Source: Bacteroidota bacterium (lineage in GTDB: Bacteria; Bacteroidota; Ignavibacteria; Ignavibacteriales; Ignavibacteriaceae). From it: a stretch of DNA of 11,242 bases. Below the pieces are notes generated by a model. The model saw nothing but the letters and a program-made list of their open reading frames with translations. It searched no databases and had not been told where the DNA came from. Position 1 is the stretch's first letter. Each line of letters opens with the position of its first letter. Below, piece by piece: positions 1 through 5,383 of the stretch. The stretch lies in NCBI GenBank assembly GCA_021790055.1, contig JAJYIL010000048.1, forward strand, positions 1 to 11,242, read 5' to 3'. The position numbers were made by a program, and so were the translations under genes.

Positions 1-1
1 T

Positions 2-370
2 ATAGCCGGAAGCTTCCTGGCACTTTTCATTACCGGCACGCCTCTAAATGTTGGAAGTTATACCGGAATTATTATGATTGTCGGTATCATAGGTGAAAAT
101 TCTATTTTCATTTATCTTCAATATGCGGATTCAATGAAAAGGATCGTTAATAAGCATGATTCTATTGTTAATGCAATTTCATTAAGGATGCGTCCAACCT
201 TAATGACGGCATTGGGAGCGATTACAGCACTGCTGCCTTTAGCATTCGGCATCGGTACCGGCGCTCAAATGCACCAGCCGCTTGCAATTGCAATCATCGG
301 AGGTTTTATAATTGCTCTGCCTCTTCTGCTTATTGTGCTGCCGACTATTTTGAGAATGATTGAGGAATGA
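2..370 (+). CDS. RND-family efflux transporter, C-terminal end (5' end outside window)
   Basis: This is the last ~122 residues of an inner-membrane RND pump of the AcrB/CzcA/CusA type, which exports drugs or metal ions using the proton gradient, usually together with a periplasmic adaptor and an outer-membrane channel. The frame is already open at base 2, so the gene starts outside the window; the internal ATG at 74 is not the start. Visible family hallmarks are TPLNVGSYTGIIMIVGIIG with E-N-S following (helix 10 region), then MRPTLMTALGAITALLPLAFG, and QPLAIAIIGG followed by a final hydrophobic helix ending LPTILRMIEE. Three transmembrane segments are visible. The protein stops shortly after the last helix, as is normal for the family. 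Substrate cannot be told from this fragment. A decayed response-regulator gene lies just downstream. The family call is firm; metal versus drug is open. Confidence 0.9.
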   Translation: MAGSFLALFITGTPLNVGSYTGIIMIVGIIGENSIFIYLQYADSMKRIVNKHDSIVNAISLRMRPTLMTALGAITALLPLAFGIGTGAQMHQPLAIAIIGGFIIALPLLLIVLPTILRMIEE

Positions 371-477
371 GAATACTACAATACTATTAAATCTAATTCA
401 GATATCATCTTCTATTCTCATCAGAGCCGGATTTGGTAGTGATTTTCTGCAGGAGGAAGTAAACTCCCCAAGAATTT

Positions 478-817
478 TTAGCCGGTGCAAAAAACGCAAT
501 TATTAGCGGCGAAACTATTTTTGGAATAATTACAAAAGACTTCATCCATTATTAAGACAATGAATGCAGGGCGGCTTTCGGCATCCCATCGCGGCCGGAC
601 ATCCCTATGAATTTTTTGGGTTTAATATCTTTTCTCAAGGAGACCTCAATAAAGATGAATATACTGCAGGAAGATTACTCGGACAAAAGATAAAAGGAAA
701 ATTGCCGGCGAGCTTTTTATAAGTATGGATACAATTCGCAGCCATATCAGGAATATTTATGAAAAGATTCAGGTGCGTTCGTGTGTGGAAGCCGTTCTCA
801 GATATCATAAGAAATAG
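478..817 (+). pseudogene. Decayed NarL/FixJ (LuxR-type) response regulator, C-terminal remnant
   Basis: The last part, 689-817, reads in one frame as a LuxR-type helix-turn-helix: D-K-R-K-I-A-G-E-L-F-I-S, then MDTIRSHIRNIYEKIQVRS, then EAVLRYHKK and a TAG stop at 815-817. This is the recognition-helix half that DNA-binding response regulators share (pattern IAxxLFISxDTVRxHIRNIYEKLxVxSxxEAV). Upstream, weaker pieces match the end of a receiver domain and linker, in different frames: LAGAKNAIISGET near 478-516 and IKTMNAG near 551-571. Stops and frame changes separate them (for example TGA just after 606). No intact start or phosphorylation site can be found. I infer an ancient regulator gene that has lost its reading frame. 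The HTH identity is strong; the upstream extent is approximate. Confidence 0.72.
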
Positions 818-1199
818 AAAATCCTAAATTTCACAAAATTATTTTTAATTATAATTGCGTAGGATATTAAATTAGTCTTAAGGTAGCATTATGTATAGGT
901 TAAGCTTAAAACGGGTTAAAGGTGTGGAATTCTATATCTAAAGTTAATTCATACTTTGAACAGATAAATTTATGAAGCAGTAGGATTGTGAATAATCTTG
1001 TGATGTTCCTGTTACTAAAGGCTGCTTAAGAAAAAGAGTGAATATTTCAGTCAGCAAATATTAAGATTGGCGTATCAATCCCAGACAATGCAAAATATAA
1101 TTATTGTTACTTGCGACCATGATGAATCAAAGGGCTGCAGAAAAAACGGCGCTAATTCATGCAAATACACGATTGCCTGGTAAAGAAGAAAGTTTCATC
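818..1199. other. Intergenic stretch without a supported gene
   Basis: About 380 bp of AT-rich sequence between the decayed regulator and the riboswitch leader. Two small overlapping open frames exist (1088-1183, 31 residues with three cysteines; 1119-1229, 36 residues), but neither has a convincing ribosome binding site, so they are not called. No terminator, repeat or RNA gene was recognised. Confidence 0.5.
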
Positions 1200-1227
1200 T
1201 TGCACTTGAATAGAATTTTTGTATTTT
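1200..1227 (+). promoter_or_regulatory. Candidate promoter for the riboswitch-btuB transcript
   Basis: TTGCAC at 1200-1205 and TATTTT at 1222-1227 are 16 bp apart, resembling a housekeeping -35/-10 pair. Transcription would begin around 1234, a few bases before the aptamer. Bacteroidota often use a different -7 element (TAnnTTTG), which is not clearly present. Position relative to the riboswitch is the main support. Confidence 0.3.
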
Positions 1228-1251
1228 AAGATTGTTCTTAAAAAAAAATTT

Positions 1252-1410
1252 ACGGTGTCCCGGTCCCGACTAAGTCGGGGTAACGGGAATTATAGGGAAT
1301 CCGGTGCTTTCAAATTAAATGAAAAATTCCGGAACTGACGCGCAACTGTGATAAACAAGTACACCTTACTCTTTACTCCCTACTTGTTTTAAGCCAGGAG
1401 ACCTGCCGCA
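1252..1410 (+). ncRNA. Cobalamin (vitamin B12) riboswitch aptamer
   Basis: This RNA element binds adenosyl- or another cobalamin and lowers expression of the downstream uptake genes when B12 is plentiful. The conserved core is plain: TATAGGGAATCCGGTGC at 1291-1307, CCGGAACTGACGCGCAACTGT at 1329-1349 (split here as CCGGAACTGACG plus CGCAACTGT), and the B12 box AAGCCAGGAGACCTGCCG at 1391-1408. TCCGG (1300-1304) pairs with CCGGA (1329-1333). TCCCG (1258-1262) can pair with CGGGA (1284-1288), closing a side arm topped by a small hairpin CCCGAC-TAA-GTCGGG (1265-1279). A peripheral stem AAACAAGTA (1353-1361) with TACTTGTTT (1381-1389) closes the loop before the B12 box. It sits directly upstream of a BtuB-like receptor, as expected. 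Confidence 0.95.
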
Positions 1411-1422
1411 AATAAAAATAAT

Positions 1423-1530
1423 CAACCTTCGCGGGCAAGGTTAGGTTGGCAAAAATTTTTTCACCATTTCTGCTTTCCTTATTTCCCACGAAGTTACAAC
1501 CTAATTCTTAACTAATTTATGTAGGAGTAA
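1423..1530 (+). promoter_or_regulatory. Candidate expression platform of the cobalamin riboswitch
   Basis: Two pairings compete here. AACCTT (1424-1429) and AAGGTT (1437-1442) form a hairpin with loop CGCGGGC, in the place where class-I cobalamin riboswitches carry the regulatory kissing-loop hairpin; its CGCG could pair with CGCG at 1339-1342 in the aptamer. Alternatively TTAGGTTG (1441-1448) can pair with CAACCTAA (1497-1504). No run of U follows a strong stem, so control of translation looks likelier than of termination. The ribosome binding site is TAGGAG (1522-1527), 8 bases before the ATG. All pairings are read by eye and not folded. Confidence 0.5.
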
Positions 1531-1535
1531 CTTCT

Positions 1536-3575
1536 ATGGATTCTTTTCGGTACTTTGGTATAAGGTATAAAGGTATAGGGTATAAAGGTATAAAGTATAA
1601 AGGTATAAGGTGTAAATGTCAGGGTTTTGCACATATACCATGTACCTTATACCTTATAATTTTTTTATCCGTGCTCACCTTAAGTTCAATCTCGACGGCA
1701 CAACAAATTGACTCGACAAAAATCTATAAGATGTCGGAAATTGTAGTTACAGCTACCAGGACAATGATTCCCGAGGTTGAAGCGGCAAGCTCAATTTCAG
1801 TAATAGATTCTTCGGAGATTGCACATAGACAAGGCTCAACTGTCTTCGGGCTGCTTAAAGATCAATACGGTTTAAGCTATACACAGCAAGGCGCTCCCGG
1901 TTCTTTATCAAATATTTATATACGGGGCGGCGATCCCGGCGAAACATTAATTCTAATAGATGGTGTTGATATGAACATGCCCAACGATCCTGATAACACA
2001 TTCGACTTTGCCGATCTTCCCCTGGATAACATTAAGCGTATTGAAATTCTTCGCGGACCTCAAAGTACTTTGTACGGTTCTAATGCGATGGCTGGCGTAA
2101 TAAACATTATTACAAAACAAGGCTCCGGAAAGCCGAAGTTTTATCTGACGACCGAAGGAGGTTCTTATGATTCATTCAAAGGGCTTGTCGGTTTAAACGG
2201 AAGCCTGAATAATTTTCATTATTCGGTTACAGCAAGTAGATATTATACGGCAGGATTCTCCTCCGCATCCTCAAAATACGGCAACACTGAAAAAGACGGA
2301 ACATCAAACTTCAATGTATCGTCCAGGTTCGGGTTTGGCATTACAAATAACTTTACATTGAATTTATTTTTGATGTATGCTAAGGCGAACACTGCTTTAG
2401 ATCAGCATGGCGGTGCACTCGGCGATGATCCGACTTATGAATATCATCTTGAAGAGCCGTCCGCAAAAGTTGAAGGAAAGTTAAATTTATTCAACGGTCT
2501 TTGGGACCAGACCTTCGGAACTTCATTCTTCAGGAACGTAAGAGAATACAGTTTTGATTCTACCTTAAATAATCCCGCCTCATCAAGCAGTATTTATGAC
2601 GGCAACAGGATTCAGTTTGATTGGCAAAATAATTTTGCTATTACTAAATCCAATTTACTTACTTTCGGTATAGAGAGTGCAACTGAAAATGCGGTTTCAA
2701 ACTATTTTTATAATTCATCATCTTACGGCTCGATGGCAAGCATCTTTCCGAACAAGAATGAAAATACAACCGGCGCTTACCTTCAAGATATAACAGACAT
2801 TAATAATGAGCTGTTCTTTTCTGCAGGGATAAGACTTGACAAGAACAGCCGCTTCGGCTCTATATTTACTTACCGGATTGCGCCTGCATATTTTATCTGG
2901 GCAACAGGAACAAAAATAAAAGCAACAATAGGAACTGGATTCAAGTCACCGTCGCTTTTTTATTTATTTGATCCGGCATACGGCAATCCGGATTTACAGC
3001 CGGAAAAAAGCCTCGGCTGGGATGCAGGCATTGAGCAGTATTTAATAAGTTCCAAGCTAACAGCAGGAATTAATTATTTTTCGAATAAGTTTACAAACCT
3101 TTTCGGTTTCGACAATAATTTTAAAACTATAAACATAAACAAAGCGGCAACAAACGGCGTTGAAGTCTATCTTAGAACAAATCCTTTGGGAAATTTAGGT
3201 CTACGGCTTAATTATACCTACACAAATTCAAAGGATGAAAGTTCAAACTCGGCAGGTTCCGGTTTGCCGCTGCTGCGGAGACCGAAGAATAAAATCGGGA
3301 TGAACGTAGATTATTCATTCTTAAAGGATTTTAATTTTAATGCCGATATAATTTATGTAGGTAAGCGGGATGACGAAAATTATAATGCTTACCCGGCGCA
3401 AAGAATTATACTGCCTGATTACACGATAGTTAACCTCGACGCTTCATACCGTTTGTCTGATATAATAAAGATTTACGGTAGGGTCGATAACCTATTCAAT
3501 AAATATTATGAAGAAGTATACGGCTATGCAACACCGGGACTATCCGGCTACCTGGGAATAAATTTCACATTGTAG
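1536..3575 (+). CDS. btuB: BtuB-like TonB-dependent outer-membrane receptor, probably for cobalamin
   Basis: A 679-residue outer-membrane beta-barrel that would import vitamin B12 or related corrinoids with TonB energy. After an unusual N-terminus and a hydrophobic signal segment (about residues 36-55, ending STAQQ), the TonB box EIVVTAT lies at 68-74. The plug domain shows IYIRGGDPGETLILIDG (127-143) and RIEILRGPQSTLYGSNAMAG (168-187). The barrel follows, and the chain ends in a beta strand with GINFTL, typical of barrels. Near the end, VYGYATPGLSGYLGI resembles BtuB proteins. Length is normal for the family. The cobalamin riboswitch directly upstream supports the substrate. The ATG at 1536 is chosen because TAGGAG lies 8 bases upstream and no other in-frame Met precedes the signal segment. 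Residues 8-27 are four copies of a G-I-x-Y-K repeat, absent from normal family members, probably from an inserted repeat. Confidence 0.88.
   Translation: MDSFRYFGIRYKGIGYKGIKYKGIRCKCQGFAHIPCTLYLIIFLSVLTLSSISTAQQIDSTKIYKMSEIVVTATRTMIPEVEAASSISVIDSSEIAHRQGSTVFGLLKDQYGLSYTQQGAPGSLSNIYIRGGDPGETLILIDGVDMNMPNDPDNTFDFADLPLDNIKRIEILRGPQSTLYGSNAMAGVINIITKQGSGKPKFYLTTEGGSYDSFKGLVGLNGSLNNFHYSVTASRYYTAGFSSASSKYGNTEKDGTSNFNVSSRFGFGITNNFTLNLFLMYAKANTALDQHGGALGDDPTYEYHLEEPSAKVEGKLNLFNGLWDQTFGTSFFRNVREYSFDSTLNNPASSSSIYDGNRIQFDWQNNFAITKSNLLTFGIESATENAVSNYFYNSSSYGSMASIFPNKNENTTGAYLQDITDINNELFFSAGIRLDKNSRFGSIFTYRIAPAYFIWATGTKIKATIGTGFKSPSLFYLFDPAYGNPDLQPEKSLGWDAGIEQYLISSKLTAGINYFSNKFTNLFGFDNNFKTININKAATNGVEVYLRTNPLGNLGLRLNYTYTNSKDESSNSAGSGLPLLRRPKNKIGMNVDYSFLKDFNFNADIIYVGKRDDENYNAYPAQRIILPDYTIVNLDASYRLSDIIKIYGRVDNLFNKYYEEVYGYATPGLSGYLGINFTL
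1557..1616 (+). repeat. Four tandem 15-bp repeats inside the btuB signal-peptide region
   Basis: Four in-frame copies of a 15-bp unit, consensus GGTATAAGGTATAAA, encode GIRYK, GIGYK, GIKYK and GIRCK. Downstream, ACCTTATACCTT (1644-1655) is the exact complement of AAGGTATAAGGT (1600-1611), so the repeats and this arm can form a hairpin across the signal-peptide codons. Confidence 0.85.
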
Positions 3576-3643
3576 GCATTAAGTCATTTTACAGAGACAA
3601 TAAATTATTTATATTTAAACAACTAAAGTTGAAAGGAAAAAAA

Positions 3644-4174
3644 ATGGAAAAGAAATTAGTAAACCCGAAACTCATAGTTTTAACCGGAATGATATTAGCC
3701 GGCGCTGTATTAAGGCTTCTGCCGCATTACCCGAACTTTACACCTATTGCCGCAATGGCTTTATTCGGCGGCGCGTATTTTACAAATAAGAAATTGTCAT
3801 TCATTGTTCCATTTGCCGCAATGTTACTTTCAGATTTAATACTCGGCTTCCATTCAACAATGTGGGCAGTTTATTTAAGCTTCGCTTTGATCGTGGTAAT
3901 AGGATTCAGCTTAAGAGAGAAGAAAAAAGTTTCGAACATTTTTCTCGCTTCGGTTTCTTCTTCGGTATTGTTTTTTGCAATTACAAACTTTGCTGTATGG
4001 CTTGGCGGCAGTATGTATCCAATGACTCTTGCCGGTTTAGCCGAATGTTTTACGGCAGCAATTCCATTCTTCTCATATACAGCGGTAGGAGATTTGTTCT
4101 ACGTTGGTATTTTCTTCGGTGCGTTTGAATTTGCACGGACGAAGTTTCCTGAGCTTGCGCGGGCAAACGCGTAA
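3644..4174 (+). CDS. DUF6580-like small integral membrane protein, candidate corrinoid transport component
   Basis: A 176-residue inner-membrane protein with about five to six hydrophobic segments. Family-like motifs are HYPNFTPIAAMALFGGAYF near the N-terminus, AAMLLSDLILGFHSTMW after the second helix, and AITNFAVWLGGSMYP followed by IPFFSYTAVGDLFYVGIFFG at the end. From memory this matches the DUF6580 group of small membrane proteins resembling the substrate-binding (S) subunits of ECF vitamin transporters; no function is proved. It follows the BtuB-like receptor by 68 bp with no terminator, so it should share the cobalamin riboswitch. I therefore infer a role in moving B12 or a precursor across the inner membrane. 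The ATG at 3644 is preferred over the in-frame TTG at 3629, because the AAAGGA ribosome binding site (3632-3637) lies between them and fits the ATG. Confidence 0.75.
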   Translation: MEKKLVNPKLIVLTGMILAGAVLRLLPHYPNFTPIAAMALFGGAYFTNKKLSFIVPFAAMLLSDLILGFHSTMWAVYLSFALIVVIGFSLREKKKVSNIFLASVSSSVLFFAITNFAVWLGGSMYPMTLAGLAECFTAAIPFFSYTAVGDLFYVGIFFGAFEFARTKFPELARANA

Positions 4175-4198
4175 TTATCTGCCGCAGATGCTAAATTG

Positions 4199-4248
4199 GA
4201 GTAATGGAATGTTGGAGTAATTAATTAAATTCCAATATTCCATTACTC
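4199..4248. terminator. 18-bp palindrome between convergent genes, candidate bidirectional terminator
   Basis: GAGTAATGGAATGTTGGA (4199-4216) pairs with TCCAATATTCCATTACTC (4231-4248) over 18 positions with a single G-U pair and a 14-base AT-rich loop. It lies 25 bp after the membrane-protein stop and 29 bp from the stop of the opposing lipoprotein gene, so it could end transcription from both sides. It lacks the run of T expected of a classical terminator on either strand, and its TGGAGTAA/TGGAATGT units look like an interspersed repeat. Confidence 0.55.
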
Positions 4249-4276
4249 AGCTATTCCGAAGGCTGCGTTACAAGTG

Positions 4277-4657
4277 TTACCAATCTTTCTCATGTGAAAA
4301 AGCATAGCCCAATGACATACAAAATAAGATAACACCAATACCAGTTACGCCTACAATAAGTGACAAAGTAAGAGCAAGAGAGCTTTTTTCCATTTTTAAA
4401 GCCGTTACGTCATTCAAATTTATGTTTTCCTTGAAGTTGTTTTTAAATGCTTCAGAAGCTATTCCGTAAAGAGAATCCCCTTTTACATAGTAGTTCCCAG
4501 CTTCGAAATAGAACGTTTCTTTTCCCTTAACTGTAACGTATAAATCATTTTTCTGTTTTGCATTATTAAATTCTTCGCGCGTTAAGCTTGATATTATTGA
4601 GCAGCCCAGATAATTTATTATTACGGGTAATAACAAAATAATCAGCAATTTCTTCAT
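4277..4657 (-). CDS. Small membrane-anchored lipoprotein, second of a related pair
   Basis: A 126-residue protein that I do not recognise. The N-terminus MKKLLIILLLPVIINYLGC looks like a lipoprotein signal with Cys19 as the lipidated residue, although Tyr at -3 is not ideal. The middle (about 38-88) is a short beta-rich segment with FYFEAGNYYVKGDSLYGIA. A hydrophobic segment at about 93-118 would form a transmembrane helix, followed by a charged tail SHEKDW. Its ATG overlaps the stop of the upstream gene in an ATGA arrangement, so the two are surely co-translated. The upstream neighbour has the same layout: lipobox, a YxxxxDxxY segment, a 'N-D/I-V/E' strand before the helix, and a C-terminal helix. 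They are probably ancient duplicates. The ribosome binding site, GGA within the upstream gene, is weak, consistent with coupling. Confidence 0.8.
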   Translation of the reverse strand: MKKLLIILLLPVIINYLGCSIISSLTREEFNNAKQKNDLYVTVKGKETFYFEAGNYYVKGDSLYGIASEAFKNNFKENINLNDVTALKMEKSSLALTLSLIVGVTGIGVILFCMSLGYAFSHEKDW

Positions 4658-5049
4658 AGCATTCCAGAGCCTGCCATTGCTAATACTGCTAATACAGTAA
4701 CAATGGATAACCAGGTTACAGTAAGAGCTGTACCTACACTAATGCCTTTTGTACGAATATCTTCAATCTGGCTCATCGGTATTTTTCCCTTGAAATTTGA
4801 AGCCTCACCGTTTAATTCTATTTTCTTACCGGTTATAAAAACTGTATCTGAACTAATATGATAACCGTCCTTTGCAATAACATATTTATCAAGGTCTGAC
4901 GTCAACAAATAAATTTGCTTTTCACCTTTATATGCTTTCAGCTCATCCTTATTCATCTCATCCAAAGTATAGCAGCCTTCGATGCAAATGGAGATAATTA
5001 GCAATGAAGAAGTAAATATAATATACCTTCCTTTAATTTTAATTTTCAT
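4654..5049 (-). CDS. Small membrane-anchored lipoprotein, first of a related pair
   Basis: A 131-residue protein of unknown function. A basic start and hydrophobic segment lead to ICIEGC, giving Cys26 as the likely lipidated residue; Glu at -2 is unusual. Residues 45-100 form a beta-rich domain containing QIYLLTSDLDKYVIAKDGYH, then ISSDTVFITGKKIELNG and KIPMSQIEDIRTKG. Residues 105-127 form a hydrophobic C-terminal helix. It shares this layout with the downstream gene, whose start it overlaps by four bases. The start is supported by AAAGGGA, 9 bases upstream of the ATG. A lipid anchor plus a C-terminal helix in such a small protein is odd. It could attach to two membranes or sit as a membrane-embedded accessory. 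No known family was recognised. Confidence 0.8.
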   Translation of the reverse strand: MKIKIKGRYIIFTSSLLIISICIEGCYTLDEMNKDELKAYKGEKQIYLLTSDLDKYVIAKDGYHISSDTVFITGKKIELNGEASNFKGKIPMSQIEDIRTKGISVGTALTVTWLSIVTVLAVLAMAGSGML

Positions 5050-5383
5050 TTTTTATTTTCCCTTTCAAGGCAGCCACGACCCAGGCTATATTGATTATCT
5101 ATTCGTCACAAATTCCTGCGCAGGATGTAAAAGAAACTTTATGTAAAGTGCATGGGGCAAAGCATCAAGAGTGGATATGCGCCTTGATCTTCGCGCTTTG
5201 AAAAGTAACATATTTGGTCCCGGCATGTCCGGCTTATTGTACACAACAAATTATCATAGGAATATAATCCTGCAAGCATGCTAATTTATCCTGCGAAGCC
5301 AAAACTTTCTAGACAAAGTGTGCGAGTCCCTTTGAGTAGCAGTTTTGGCAAATGCAGGATATGCAAGCATAAAATTAGGATCG
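5050..5383. other. Dyad-rich intergenic region
   Basis: These 334 bp separate the large secreted-protein gene from the lipoprotein pair. No gene is visible. The stretch holds several inverted repeats: TCCTGCGCAGGA (5114-5125, a perfect 12-bp palindrome), ACTTTA-TG-TAAAGT (5136-5149), and the large stem described separately at 5281-5378. The hexamer TCCTGC occurs at 5114, 5268 and 5289, and inverted at 5120 and 5354. This may be the remains of a small mobile or palindromic element. Confidence 0.5.
5281..5378. repeat. Long imperfect inverted repeat downstream of the T9SS protein gene
   Basis: Three aligned stems: CTAATTT (5281-5287) with AAATTAG (5372-5378); ATCCTGC (5288-5294) with GCAGGAT (5354-5360); and GCCAAAACT (5298-5306) with AGTTTTGGC (5341-5349). 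A 3/4-base internal loop, an 11-base bulge on the right arm and a 34-base end loop interrupt them. It begins 5 bp past the stop codon of the minus-strand gene. No T-run follows it on the minus strand, so a simple terminator role is doubtful. Confidence 0.7.

Noticed and set aside
1088..1183. 31-codon open frame with three cysteines
   Set aside because: No ribosome binding site and no recognisable family; frames of this length are common by chance.
1119..1229. 36-codon open frame beginning ATGATG
   Set aside because: It overlaps the previous frame and the likely promoter, and lacks a ribosome binding site.
841..1250. Continuation of the 21-bp periodic array in the other long intergenic region
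   Set aside because: TnnnnAG occurrences there do not keep a 21-bp spacing.
3629..3643. TTG start for the DUF6580-like protein
   Set aside because: The ribosome binding site lies downstream of the TTG and matches the ATG at 3644.
5281..5378. Integron attC site
   Set aside because: The arms do not carry the expected RYYYAAC / GTTRRRY core sites and no integrase gene is present.
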